Numbered from the stretch's first letter, positions 17,652 through 25,613 are shown. The stretch is DNA of 64,000 nucleotides from Allobosea sp. LC85 (GCF_000735605.1 NZ_JPKG01000032.1:1-64000), one strand, 5' to 3'. Program-made: numbers and translations. Notes: generated from the letters alone by a model not told the origin.

Positions 17652-18647
17652 TTACTTGACGACCCAGCCTTCGGCTTCGAAGGTCTTCTTGTTCGCGGCC
17701 TCGTCCTTGGCGACGAAATCAGCGAATTCCTTGCCCTTCATGAAGCGGCCGGTCTGCGAGGTGCGGGTGACGAATTCCTGCCACTCCGGCGTCTTGCTGA
17801 CCTTCTCCATGATGCCGGCGTAGAAATCGACCGCGTCGGCGGGGACTTCGGCCGGCAGCCAGACCGTGCGCGGCATCTGGAAGGTCTCGAGCTGGAGGCC
17901 AGCTTCCTTGCAGGTCGGGATATCGCCCCAGCCCTTGCCCTCGAAGACCGGCTCACCCTTGGCGAGACGCGCCGGGCTGAACACGCAGAGCGGCTTCACC
18001 TGGCCGGCCTTCCACTGGCCGATGTTCTCGTTGGGGTTGTTGACGTTGGAGTCGATGTGACCACCGGCGAGCTGCACGGCGGCCGCGCTGCCACCCTGGA
18101 ACGGCACGTAGATCCACTTCACGCCAGCGGCTTCCTGGATCATCGAGGTCAGCGTCTGGTCGGTGTCCTTCGACTGGCTGCCGCCCATCTTGAGCGAACC
18201 GGGCTTGGCCTTGACCGCGTCGATATAGCTCTTGGCGTCGGCGTAGGGGGCCTGGCCATTGACCCAGAGGATGAACTCGTCGAGGGCCAGCGCCGAGACC
18301 GGCGTCAGATCCGAGAGCTTGTAGCCGAGCTTGGCGACATAGGGCAGCAGATAGGCATTGTTGGTGCCGAAGATGACGCGGTGGGCATCGCCCTTGCCGG
18401 CGCGGCCATGGATATAGCCCTCAGCGCCGCTGCCGCCGCCCTTGTTCACCACCACGATCGGCTGGTCGAAGAGCTTGTGCTTGGTGATGATCGACTGGAT
18501 GACGCGGGCAAAATTGTCGGTGCCGCCGCCAGCGCCCGAGGTGACCACGAATTCCACCGGTTTGGTGGGCTGCCAGGCCTGCGCGGCCGTTGCACCGGCC
18601 AGGCTGAACGCGACCGCAATACCAGCCGCAATGCTCGTCTTTTTCAT
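17652..18647 (-). CDS. Tripartite tricarboxylate transporter substrate-binding protein (TctC/Bug family)
   Basis: 331 residues. A Sec signal peptide (MKKTSIAAGIAVAFSLAGAT, cut after AQA) precedes WQPTKPVEFVVTSGAGGGTDNFAR, the standard Bug-family opening with the carboxylate-binding GGGTDN loop. The VVVNKGGGSGAEGYIHGRA region is the second ligand-binding loop. It is periplasmic and delivers a carboxylate to TctA/TctB. Bug proteins bind citrate, other di- and tricarboxylates, aromatic acids and amino acids, so ligand identity is open. It sits between the PdxA-like dehydrogenase and TctB, flanked by two hairpins. Confidence 0.93.
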   Translation of the reverse strand: MKKTSIAAGIAVAFSLAGATAAQAWQPTKPVEFVVTSGAGGGTDNFARVIQSIITKHKLFDQPIVVVNKGGGSGAEGYIHGRAGKGDAHRVIFGTNNAYLLPYVAKLGYKLSDLTPVSALALDEFILWVNGQAPYADAKSYIDAVKAKPGSLKMGGSQSKDTDQTLTSMIQEAAGVKWIYVPFQGGSAAAVQLAGGHIDSNVNNPNENIGQWKAGQVKPLCVFSPARLAKGEPVFEGKGWGDIPTCKEAGLQLETFQMPRTVWLPAEVPADAVDFYAGIMEKVSKTPEWQEFVTRTSQTGRFMKGKEFADFVAKDEAANKKTFEAEGWVVK

Positions 18648-18671
18648 TCGTCTCTCCCTTCGTGATTAGAT

Positions 18672-18701
18672 GCCGGGCGGCTCATGAATCGGCTGCCCGG
18701 C
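18672..18701. other. Intercistronic hairpin upstream of the TctC-type gene
   Basis: GCCGGGCGGC (18672-18681) pairs with GCTGCCCGGC (18692-18701), one position being a G-T pair, around a 10-base loop. It falls between the PdxA-like gene and the binding-protein gene, so the binding-protein message is bracketed by stems on both sides. Role inferred as mRNA processing or stability. Confidence 0.6.
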
Positions 18702-18711
18702 CGCGGTTATC

Positions 18712-19746
18712 TCAAGCCGCCTTGCGTGCGGCCCTTCCTTCATTCGCCATCTTGATGGCGAGGCTGAGCGCCGCGCGGGTCGCGCCGAGATTGGCGATGC
18801 CCTTGCCGGCGATCTCATAGGCGGTGCCATGCGCCGGCGTGCAGATCGGGAACGGGAAGCCGCCGATCAGCGTGACGCCGCGATCGAAGCCGATCAGCTT
18901 CATCGCGATCTGACCCTGGTCGTGATACATCGTCAGGACGGCATCGAAATCGCCGTTCCTGGCGCGCAGGAAGACGGTGTCGGAGGGGAACGGCCCCTCG
19001 ACGGTGAAGCCCCTGGCCTTGGCCTGCTTCACCGCCGGCTCGATCGTCTCGATCTCGTCACGGCCGAAATTGCCGCCGTCGCCGGCATGCGGGTTGATAC
19101 CGGCAACGGCGATACGCGGCGGGTTGAAGCCGGCAGCACGCAGATTGCCATCGGCCAGCGTCAGCGCCTTGAGGATGCGCTCCTGGCTGATCGCGGCCGC
19201 AACCTCGGACAGCGGGATATGCGAGGTGACACGGGCGTTCCACAGCCCGTCGAGAATGTTGAACTCGCTGGCATCGCCCTCGTAGCCGATGGCATCGCGC
19301 ACGAAGCGGATCTCGTCGTCATAGCCGGGATAGGCGAAGCGCATCGCGGCCTTGTTGAAGGGCGTGAAGAATACGGCATCGGCCCTGCCTTCGGCAGCGA
19401 AACGCAGGGCGCGACGGAAATTGTCGGTCGCCGCCTGGCCGCCGGCGAGCGTCGCCTTGCCACGCTCGAGCGCGGCCGGATCGTGATTGGCGAGATCGAT
19501 GAAGACCGGCTTCACGGACTGGGCCGGAATCTCGTCGCCCTCGCGAATGACCAGAACATCCGGGTCGACCTTGGCGTCCGCAGCTCCGAGATCGAGCAGG
19601 CGCTTGTCGCCGAAGACGACGTAACGGGCAGACGAGCGCAGATCGGGCTCGAGCAGGATGCGCGCCAGCAATTCGGGGCTGATGCCGGACGGATCCCCCA
19701 TCGCGACCGCGATCGTCGGCAGTGATCCGTTTGCGCGCATGTCCAT
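18712..19746 (-). CDS. PdxA-family 4-phospho-hydroxy-acid dehydrogenase (PdxA2-like)
   Basis: 344 residues, full length for PdxA. The three metal-binding histidines lie in VTSHIPLSEV, MYHDQGQIAMK and TPAHGTAYEIAGKG; NPHAGDGGNFGRDE and the N-terminal AMGDPSGISPELLARIL are also canonical. PdxA proper oxidises 4-phosphohydroxy-L-threonine in pyridoxal phosphate synthesis; PdxA2 paralogues oxidatively decarboxylate 4-phosphotetronates, and TphB acts on a terephthalate diol. Its place in a transporter operon argues for a catabolic role. No DUF1537 tetronate kinase is nearby. The start is ambiguous: 19755, 19746 and 19740 are all in frame near GGGAGAATGAGAG. Confidence 0.85.
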   Translation of the reverse strand: MDMRANGSLPTIAVAMGDPSGISPELLARILLEPDLRSSARYVVFGDKRLLDLGAADAKVDPDVLVIREGDEIPAQSVKPVFIDLANHDPAALERGKATLAGGQAATDNFRRALRFAAEGRADAVFFTPFNKAAMRFAYPGYDDEIRFVRDAIGYEGDASEFNILDGLWNARVTSHIPLSEVAAAISQERILKALTLADGNLRAAGFNPPRIAVAGINPHAGDGGNFGRDEIETIEPAVKQAKARGFTVEGPFPSDTVFLRARNGDFDAVLTMYHDQGQIAMKLIGFDRGVTLIGGFPFPICTPAHGTAYEIAGKGIANLGATRAALSLAIKMANEGRAARKAA

Positions 19747-19828
19747 CGCTCTCATTCTCCCACATGGCCGGATGTGATCAGGGCCAGACTTGGCCATCGA
19801 CCTAGCATAGCCCTCCAAACGCTACAAG

Positions 19829-19846
19829 TATGCTGTATGCAGCATA
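19829..19846. promoter_or_regulatory. Perfect palindrome in the divergent promoter, candidate GntR operator
   Basis: TATGCTG (19829-19835), spacer TATG, CAGCATA (19840-19846): perfect 7-base arms. It sits in the only intergenic gap between the divergent pdxA-like/tct operon and the SAF-dehydrogenase/GntR operon. FCD-type GntR regulators bind short AT-flanked palindromes of this size, and the regulator gene is at 21386. The site is therefore the obvious operator for both directions, but binding is inference. Confidence 0.65.
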
Positions 19847-19921
19847 ACCGTCTTGCTATAGGCTCAGCGGAAAGTGGCGGCCGGTTCAGAGTCGCGACGC
19901 GGCGCCCCGGAGGATCTGCCC

Positions 19922-21340
19922 ATGAATTTTCATTCGCTCTACAGCGGCATCAAGACCCCGATCGAGACCTGCCTGGTCGGCAGCGGCGGCTTCGGCCAGA
20001 GCTTCCTGGGCCAGGCGCAGCGCATCAGGCTGATCAATGCGCGCATCGCGGTGGACATGACCGCCGAAGGGGCGGCCCGCGCCATGGCGGCGGCCGGCAT
20101 CCCCGCCTCCGACATTGTCGCCTGCGAAACGCCGGCGGAAGCCAAGGCGGCCTGGGCGGCCGGGCGCCACGTCGCCGCAGGCAGGCTGGAGACCGTCATC
20201 GACCTGCCCTTCCACCTGCTGATCGAGGCGACCGGCAGCCCGGAAGCGGCAACCCGTCACAGCCTGGCGGCGATCGAGGCCGGGCGGCATGTCGCGCTTG
20301 TGTCCAAGGAAGCAGACAGCGTCGTCGGCCCCGGCCTCGCCCGCATGGCGCAGGACAAGGGCGTCGTCGTCACGCCGGTGGACGGCGACCAGCCGAGCCT
20401 GCTGATCGCCCTCGTCACCTGGGCCGAGGTGCTCGGGCTGGAGATCATCGCCGCCGGCAAGTCGAGCGAATATGATTTCGTTCTCGATGCCGCGACCGGT
20501 GCGGTGACCTGTAACGGGGTGACGCATTCCCTCCCCGAGCTGCGCGACCATTGGCTCCCCGGGACGCGTTCGATCGTCGGCAATGCCGCCGAGCGCGCCC
20601 GTATCCTGGGCAGCGCCTTCCCGCTCAGGGCCGTGCCCGATCTCTGCGAAATGACGCTTGTCGCCAATGCGACCGGGCTTGGGCCCGATACGCCCGGCTT
20701 CCATGCGCCACCGGCCCGCATTCCCGAAATCGCCGATCTGTTCGCCGAGCGCCGCCGGGGCGGCCTGAGCGCCGGCACGCGCCGCGTCGATGTCTTCCAC
20801 CACATCCGGCTGGCGGAGGAAGCGAGCTTCGCCGGCGGTGTCTTCGTTGTCGTGCGTTGCGAGGACGATGCCACCTGGGACATGCTTGCCGGCAAGGGCC
20901 ATGTGGTCAGCCGCACCGCCAATACCGCGATGCTGTACCTGCCGCGCCACCTGCTCGGCGTCGAGGCCGCGACCAGCATCCTCGACGCGGCCGGGCTCGG
21001 CCGGTCCGGCTATGGCGAGGATTATCGTCCGCGCTGGGATCTGGTCGCCGTCGCGGAACGGGACCTGCCGGCCGGCATCGTGCTCACCATGGGCGGCCAT
21101 CACCACAGCATCGACAGCGTCGGCGCCGAAATGCGCCCGGCGGCCGCGCTCGCCAATGACCGCCCTGCCCCGTTCTATCTGGTCGCCAACCGCAAGCTGG
21201 TTCGCCCCGTGGCGGCCGGCGCAGCGATCAGGCTCGGCGATGTCGAGATCGATCAGGGCTCGGTCCTGCTCCAGACCCGGCGCAGGCAGGATGAGATCTT
21301 CGCCGAAAGCGCGGTGGAGCGCGCAGCCGCGGCGCGTTGA
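19922..21340 (+). CDS. Homoserine-dehydrogenase-like oxidoreductase with C-terminal SAF domain
   Basis: 472 residues. The Rossmann N terminus reads TCLVGSGGFGQSFLGQ (GxGxxG), and EATGSPEAATRH matches the NAD(P) domain of homoserine dehydrogenases. The C terminus (about 380-460) resembles a SAF domain (VAERDLPAGIVLT, ANRKLVRPVAAGAAIRLGDV), the fold also found in sialic-acid synthase antifreeze-like domains and FlgA. This domain order corresponds to the family described as predicted homoserine dehydrogenase with C-terminal SAF domain. The conserved Lys is probably that of ALVSKEADSVVG. GGAGGA precedes ATG 19922. The substrate is unknown; the context with PdxA- and DapA-like enzymes suggests a step in hydroxy-acid catabolism. 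Confidence 0.8.
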   Translation: MNFHSLYSGIKTPIETCLVGSGGFGQSFLGQAQRIRLINARIAVDMTAEGAARAMAAAGIPASDIVACETPAEAKAAWAAGRHVAAGRLETVIDLPFHLLIEATGSPEAATRHSLAAIEAGRHVALVSKEADSVVGPGLARMAQDKGVVVTPVDGDQPSLLIALVTWAEVLGLEIIAAGKSSEYDFVLDAATGAVTCNGVTHSLPELRDHWLPGTRSIVGNAAERARILGSAFPLRAVPDLCEMTLVANATGLGPDTPGFHAPPARIPEIADLFAERRRGGLSAGTRRVDVFHHIRLAEEASFAGGVFVVVRCEDDATWDMLAGKGHVVSRTANTAMLYLPRHLLGVEAATSILDAAGLGRSGYGEDYRPRWDLVAVAERDLPAGIVLTMGGHHHSIDSVGAEMRPAAALANDRPAPFYLVANRKLVRPVAAGAAIRLGDVEIDQGSVLLQTRRRQDEIFAESAVERAAAAR

Positions 21341-21385
21341 CAGGCTGACGACCCCATGCCGTAACGATGAAAACGAGGGACGGCG

Positions 21386-22072
21386 ATGACAAACGAAGCC
21401 GACATCACCCGGGCCGCGCCGGATATCTATCCGCGTATCACCCGGCGGACCCTGCATGACGAGGTCCTGGAACGCCTGCGCGACATGATCATCGAAGGCC
21501 GGCTCGCCCCCGGCCAGCGGATCAACGAAGGGCAGGTCGGCGCCCAGCTCGGCGTCTCGCGCACACCGCTGCGCGAGGCGATCAAGACGCTGGCGAGCGA
21601 AGGCCTGGTCGAGATCCAGCCCGCCAAGGGCGCGATCGTGCGTCGCTTCACCGAGAAGGATCTCGCCCAGATCCTGCAGGTGCTGAAGACGCTCGAGCAA
21701 CTGGGAGGCCGGATGGCCTGCCAATTGGCCAGCGACGAGACGATCGAGGCGATCCACGCGCTGCACAGGCAGATGCTGGAGCTCTATGAGGCCACGAACC
21801 GGCTCGAATATTTCAAGCTCAACCAGGCGATCCACAGCGCCATCGTGGCCGCCTCCGGCAATGCCGTGCTGATGGAGATGCACGAGACCCTGCAGGCACG
21901 GATCAAGCGGCTGCGCTTCATCGGCAATGAAGGCCCGGTGAAATGGGCCGGGGCCGTGGCGGAGCACGAGGAGATGATCGTTGCGCTGAAGAAGCGCGAC
22001 GCGGACGCCCTGGCCGACGTCATCGGCCGGCATATGGACTCCACGCGGCTGCGCGTCAGCGACGTCCTCTAG
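21386..22072 (+). CDS. GntR/FCD-family transcriptional regulator
   Basis: 228 residues. The winged-helix domain (about 15-80) includes LRDMIIEGRLAPGQRINEGQ, the recognition helix region LGVSRTPLREAIKTLASEGL and the wing IQPAKGAIVRRF. The C-terminal FCD ligand domain (about 90-220) carries the usual His/Asp metal-site region around LNQAIHSAIVAASGN and EHEEMIVALKKRDAD. Such repressors respond to the acid their operon degrades. It follows the SAF-dehydrogenase gene by 45 bases and very likely controls the palindrome at 19829-19846. GAGGGA precedes the start. Its TAG stop lies at the edge of a palindrome. Confidence 0.92.
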   Translation: MTNEADITRAAPDIYPRITRRTLHDEVLERLRDMIIEGRLAPGQRINEGQVGAQLGVSRTPLREAIKTLASEGLVEIQPAKGAIVRRFTEKDLAQILQVLKTLEQLGGRMACQLASDETIEAIHALHRQMLELYEATNRLEYFKLNQAIHSAIVAASGNAVLMEMHETLQARIKRLRFIGNEGPVKWAGAVAEHEEMIVALKKRDADALADVIGRHMDSTRLRVSDVL

Positions 22073-22111
22073 ATTATTGGACCGGATATCGGATCCGGTC
22101 CGATGATCTAA
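22070..22111. repeat. Type B palindrome overlapping the regulator stop codon
   Basis: An 18-base arm starting at the TAG stop of the GntR gene (22070) pairs with 22093-22110 around a 5-base spacer, with two mismatches. The inner 9 bases, GGACCGGAT/ATCCGGTCC, are perfect. No T tract follows, yet the position is right for an end-of-transcript structure. It belongs to the same family as 119-157 and 49919-49963. Confidence 0.7.
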
Positions 22112-22116
22112 GCTTT

Positions 22117-22336
22117 TGTGATTGCATCGGCTTTCCCGAAAACCGCAATCCACTTTTCGGGCCGATGCTTTTGTGATTGCATCGGCTTTCCCGAAAACCG
22201 CAATCCACTTTTCGGGCCGATACCTTTGTGATTGCATCGGCTTTCCCGAAAACCGCAATCCAGTTATCGGGCCGATGCCTTTGTGATTGCATCGGCTTTC
22301 CCGAAAACCGCAATCCAGTTTTCGGGCCGATGCCTT
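22117..22336. repeat. Four tandem copies of a 55-base type A repeat
   Basis: Units start at 22117, 22172, 22227 and 22282, an exact 55-base period. Each reads TGTGATTGCATCGGC, then CCCGAAAACCGCAATCCA, then a GGGCCGATRC-type end. Differences are few: CACTTTTCGG in units 1-2, CAGTTATCGG in unit 3 and CAGTTTTCGG in unit 4. Each unit can fold on itself (GCATCGGC with GCCGAT). No spacer diversity exists, so this is not CRISPR. No frame with coding character runs through it. Confidence 0.88.
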
Positions 22337-22435
22337 AGCCGCCGCGCCTGGAGCTGGGAACCTCCGGGGGGGATTGCAGGTTACTCCCCACGGGCCCGGC
22401 ATATCCTGCGGGCCCGGCATATCCGCGAGGAATTG

Positions 22436-22933
22436 ATGAGAGCAGTCCTGCTTGCCCTGGTGGCACTGGCGTTTTGCGCTTCCCATGCTCCGGCGCAGGA
22501 GCCGCTCCAGGCCGATGAATTCGTCAAGAAGGCCGCGATCTCGAACATGATGGCGGTGGAGCTCGGCACGCTCGCCTTGCAGAAGAGCTCGTCGCCCGAG
22601 ATCAAGGCCTTCGCGCATCAGGCCGTCAACGACCGTACGACCGCAGGCACCGGCCTGCGCCAGATCGTGGCGAAGCGCTCGGGCATCGCCCTGCCCGAAC
22701 GGCCCGATCAGGCGCATCAGGACATCCTGCGCGAACTCGGCAACAAGAAAGGGGCCGAGTTCGACCGCGCTTATGTCACCGCGCAGAAGCGGGCCCAGGA
22801 CGAGGCGATGGCGCTTTTTTCCAGCTACGCCCAGACGGGTGCGGACGCCGAGCTGAGGACCTTCGCCAGCAAGACCCTCCCGCTCCTGCAAACGCAGGGC
22901 GAACTGGCGCGAAAGCTGCCGGGCGCCGACTGA
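22436..22933 (+). CDS. DUF4142 exported protein
   Basis: 165 residues. A Sec signal peptide (MRAVLLALVALAFCASHAPA, cut near AQE) is followed by a helical, ferritin-like four-helix domain typical of DUF4142: EFVKKAAISNMMAVELGTLA, IKAFAHQAVNDRTTAG and a C-terminal ELRTFASKTLPLLQTQGELA. Members are periplasmic, often stress-linked, with no established chemistry. CGAGGAA stands six bases before ATG 22436. Just upstream lies a short direct duplication of GGGCCCGGCATATCC at about 22392-22426. The gene stands alone between repeat clusters. Confidence 0.85.
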   Translation: MRAVLLALVALAFCASHAPAQEPLQADEFVKKAAISNMMAVELGTLALQKSSSPEIKAFAHQAVNDRTTAGTGLRQIVAKRSGIALPERPDQAHQDILRELGNKKGAEFDRAYVTAQKRAQDEAMALFSSYAQTGADAELRTFASKTLPLLQTQGELARKLPGAD

Positions 22934-23077
22934 GCCGCGGGTTCCATTCGCCGCTCGCTGGCGATGCGCCGAAACCCTGATTGCGGTGCCTGCGCGATCT
23001 CGCACGTGACAGGTCCCGAGCCTAGATCGCCGTGCGTCCATTCGGACGCAGGCGCGGCGATCCAACTCTTTGTTTGA

Positions 23078-23186
23078 GCATCGGATTTTTCCGAAAACCG
23101 ATTCCACTATTCGGTCCGATGATCTAACCTTTTTTGTGTTTGCATCGGCTTCCCCGAAAACCGCAACCCACTTTTCGGGCCGGTGC
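23078..23186. repeat. Two type A elements, one divergent
   Basis: The copy at 23078-23123 is diverged (ATTTTTCCG, CGATTCCACTATTCGG) and ends in the type B tail GGTCCGATGATCTAACC. The copy at 23142-23186 is near-consensus with GCATCGGCTTCCCCGAAAACC and ends in GGGCCGGTGC. The second abuts the stop codon of the acetyltransferase gene at 23188. From 22934 to 23077 I see nothing else that can be supported. Confidence 0.75.
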
Positions 23187-23187
23187 T

Positions 23188-23607
23188 TTAGAGCCGGCAG
23201 GCATACATGACGAAGACGCCGCCCGATCCGAATGGCTGCTCGTAAAGCGCGCGCGCCGGCTCGTTGTCCAGTTCGGTTCCGACCCAGGCCTCCTCGCAAC
23301 CGAGTTCGCGGCCCCAGTCGAACATGTCGGCGAGCATCCGCCGCGCCAGACCCTGGCGCTGCAGCGCGGGAGCAACGGCGACCTCATCGATATAGAGTTC
23401 CGTCTTCTTGTCGGGATGGCGATGGATCACGGCTGCGACCTGCGCCACCACCACGCCCTTGCGAATCCCGACAAGCATGAGATGGCCCGGCGAGGCGAGA
23501 TAGGCGCGCAGCCTTGCCGGATCGACCGGCTCGTCGAAAACATCCTCGTCGACGCGATCGAACAGGGCCATGTCCGCCGCGGTCACTCGCCTGATCTCGA
23601 CGTCCAC
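23188..23607 (-). CDS. GNAT-family N-acetyltransferase
   Basis: 139 residues. The acetyl-CoA binding motif A is ELYIDEVAVAPALQRQGLAR (Q-x-x-G-x-A after the V-x-P strand), followed by ARALYEQPFGSGGVFVMYAC at the C terminus, a layout shared with small AAC(3)-I-like and general GNAT proteins. The acceptor is unknown. I chose GTG 23607 because GGGGAGG lies five bases upstream; the frame also has an earlier GTG at 23631 without such a site. It converges on the repeats and is divergent from the LysR gene at 23685. Confidence 0.8.
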   Translation of the reverse strand: MDVEIRRVTAADMALFDRVDEDVFDEPVDPARLRAYLASPGHLMLVGIRKGVVVAQVAAVIHRHPDKKTELYIDEVAVAPALQRQGLARRMLADMFDWGRELGCEEAWVGTELDNEPARALYEQPFGSGGVFVMYACRL

Positions 23608-23684
23608 ACTATCCTCCCCATTGACAGTCACCCGGCCCTCGCCTCCGCTTGTCGCAAAACAGGATGGGGAAGGATACGCCGGTC

Positions 23685-24626
23685 ATGCTGACCTTGCGCC
23701 AGATCGAGGTGATCCGCGCCATCATGATCACCGGCACGATTGCCGGGGCGGCCAAGCTGCTCAGCGTCTCGGCGCCGGGCATCAGCCGCCTGATGAAGCA
23801 TACCGAACGCACGCTCCGGTTGAAACTGTTCGAACGCCGGCACGGGCGCTACATTCCGACCCCCGAAGCCAACGACATCTTCGAGCAGATCAACGGGGTC
23901 TACAAGAAGGTCGACGACCTGCACTACACGCTGGCCCGCATCGAGCGCGGCGGCGAGATCGAACTCAGGCTCGGCTCGGTGCCGAGCATCTGCCATGTCA
24001 TGGTGCCGCGCGCGATCGAGCGGCTGCGGCGCAAGCATCCCGACCTGCGCATCGACATCAACATCCTGAAGATCGAGGAAGCGCTCGACTATCTGCTGCT
24101 CGGCAAGGGCGAGATCGCGGCGATGAGCTACAAGCTCGACCATCCCGGCATCGATTTCATGCCGCTGGCGATGGGCGAACTGCTCTGCATCGTCCCGGAC
24201 AGCCATGAGCTTGCCGGCCGCGCCTGCCTGTCGGCGCGCGAGATCGTGCGGCACGAGCTGATCGGCATCGATCCCAACGATCCCTATGGCCGGGTGATGA
24301 GCGAGATCTTCAGCCGACAGGGTCTGGCCTATGACATGCGGATCAAGGCCCGCTTCGGCACCACCGTCTGCTCGCTCGTTCGGGCCGGGCTCGGCATCGC
24401 GATCATCGACCAGTTCACCGTCGCGCATGGCTCGATGCAGGGCATCACCGCGATCCCGATCGAGGAGCCGACCGAGTTCCAGACCTATGTCGCGATCAAG
24501 AACGACAAGGCGCCTTCGCTCTATGCCGAGACCTTCGTCAGCCTGCTGCGCGAGGAGATGAACGCGGTGGTTTCGCCGCGCCTGCGCGCCTCGGCAAAGG
24601 CGCTGGAAAAGATAACATCAGGTTAG
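23685..24626 (+). CDS. LysR-family transcriptional regulator, probable activator of the shikimate operon
   Basis: 313 residues. The winged-helix N terminus reads MLTLRQIEVIRAIMITGTIA, with AAKLLSVSAPGISRLMKHTE as the helix-turn-helix. The C-terminal half is a periplasmic-binding-like effector domain (IELRLGSVPSICHVMVPRAI, FGTTVCSLVRAGLGIAIIDQ). ATG 23685 is preferred: AAGGA lies upstream and the family start fits, while TTG 23649 and ATG 23664 are weaker. The gene precedes aroE by 102 bases in the same direction, an unusual tandem rather than divergent layout, and is the only regulator next to the operon. An aromatic or hydroaromatic acid is its likely coinducer. Confidence 0.88.
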   Translation: MLTLRQIEVIRAIMITGTIAGAAKLLSVSAPGISRLMKHTERTLRLKLFERRHGRYIPTPEANDIFEQINGVYKKVDDLHYTLARIERGGEIELRLGSVPSICHVMVPRAIERLRRKHPDLRIDINILKIEEALDYLLLGKGEIAAMSYKLDHPGIDFMPLAMGELLCIVPDSHELAGRACLSAREIVRHELIGIDPNDPYGRVMSEIFSRQGLAYDMRIKARFGTTVCSLVRAGLGIAIIDQFTVAHGSMQGITAIPIEEPTEFQTYVAIKNDKAPSLYAETFVSLLREEMNAVVSPRLRASAKALEKITSG

Positions 24627-24728
24627 GTAACCGGGATGAATTGGTTATCGCGTTACTGCCTGAAATCGGTTTATGTGACGTATGGCAACGCCTGCGACCA
24701 TGATGGGCGAGCCAAGAGGGATCGGGAC

Positions 24729-25613
24729 ATGCCGGCAATCGCCGTCGCCAACAAGACCAGGCGTGTGCTGCTCGGGCTTCTCGGCTCGCCGATCGCGCAT
24801 TCGGCGTCGCCTGCGATGCACGAGGCGGCCGCGCGGGCAGCCGGGCTCGAAGCGCATTACCACCTCATCGAGGTCGCCGCCGCAGGCCGCGACGATCTCG
24901 CTGCCATGCTGGACGGGGTCAGGCGACTGGGTTTCTCCGGCATCAACGTCACCTTCCCCTACAAGGAGGCCGTGACCGGCCTGCTCGATGGGTTGTCGCC
25001 GGACGCCGAGGCGCTTGGCGCGGTCAATACCGTCGTGGTTCGGGATGGCCGGCTCATCGGCTACAACACCGATGCGAGCGGCTTTGCCACGGCCTATCGC
25101 GGCCTGAAGCGGCATGATGGTCATCGGCCGGTGGCGATCCTCGGCGCAGGCGGTGTCGGAAAGGCGATCGCCTTCGCGCTGGCCGCCTCCGGCGTCGCCC
25201 GGCTGCGTCTGTTCGATCTCGACCGCGCCAAGGCCGCGACGCTGGCCGGGCTGCTCGGTGCCCGGGCGGAGGTCGAGATCGCCGGCAGTGCCGAGGCAGC
25301 GGTTGCCGGCGCCGCCGGCATCGTCAACGGCACGCCGGTCGGCATGTTGCCCGACCGGGGCACGCCCGTGCCCGCGGCCCTGATCCAGCCGGGCCAATGG
25401 GTCGCGGACGCAGTCTATCATCCGCTCATGACGCCTCTGCTGAAGGCGGCGCAAGCCGCTGGCGCGACGGTCATGACCGGGCGCGAACTGGCGATTCATC
25501 AGGCTCTGGACGCCTTTCGGCTGTTCACCGGCGCGGAGCCATCGGACAACGCGATGGCTGAGGCCTTCGACAGGATCATGGCGGCGCACGCGACGATCGA
25601 TCGCGCCGCCTGA
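24729..25613 (+). CDS. aroE: Shikimate/quinate dehydrogenase (AroE family)
   Basis: 294 residues. Substrate-binding Ser25 and Ser27 are in GSPIAHSASPAMH, the catalytic Lys79 in INVTFPYKE, and Asp115 in GYNTDASG. The nucleotide loop is LGAGGVGKA (138-146). After the second strand it reads LFDLDRAKA, with Asp where NADP-dependent biosynthetic AroE has the basic NRT-x-(R/K) motif. This suggests NAD use and a catabolic oxidising role as in quinate/shikimate dehydrogenases. GAGGGATC precedes ATG 24729. It heads a long operon with an importer and a dehydroshikimate dehydratase, so it likely oxidises imported shikimate (or quinate). The NAD preference is an inference from the loop. Confidence 0.88.
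   Translation: MPAIAVANKTRRVLLGLLGSPIAHSASPAMHEAAARAAGLEAHYHLIEVAAAGRDDLAAMLDGVRRLGFSGINVTFPYKEAVTGLLDGLSPDAEALGAVNTVVVRDGRLIGYNTDASGFATAYRGLKRHDGHRPVAILGAGGVGKAIAFALAASGVARLRLFDLDRAKAATLAGLLGARAEVEIAGSAEAAVAGAAGIVNGTPVGMLPDRGTPVPAALIQPGQWVADAVYHPLMTPLLKAAQAAGATVMTGRELAIHQALDAFRLFTGAEPSDNAMAEAFDRIMAAHATIDRAA

Noticed and set aside
22117..22336. Possible CRISPR array
   Set aside because: The 55-base units are contiguous and near-identical with no unique spacers, and no cas gene is present; it is a tandem dispersed repeat.
19886..23299. 1137-codon minus-strand frame spanning several genes and the repeats
   Set aside because: It runs through the antisense of three plus-strand genes and a repeat array; no ribosome-binding site or domain.
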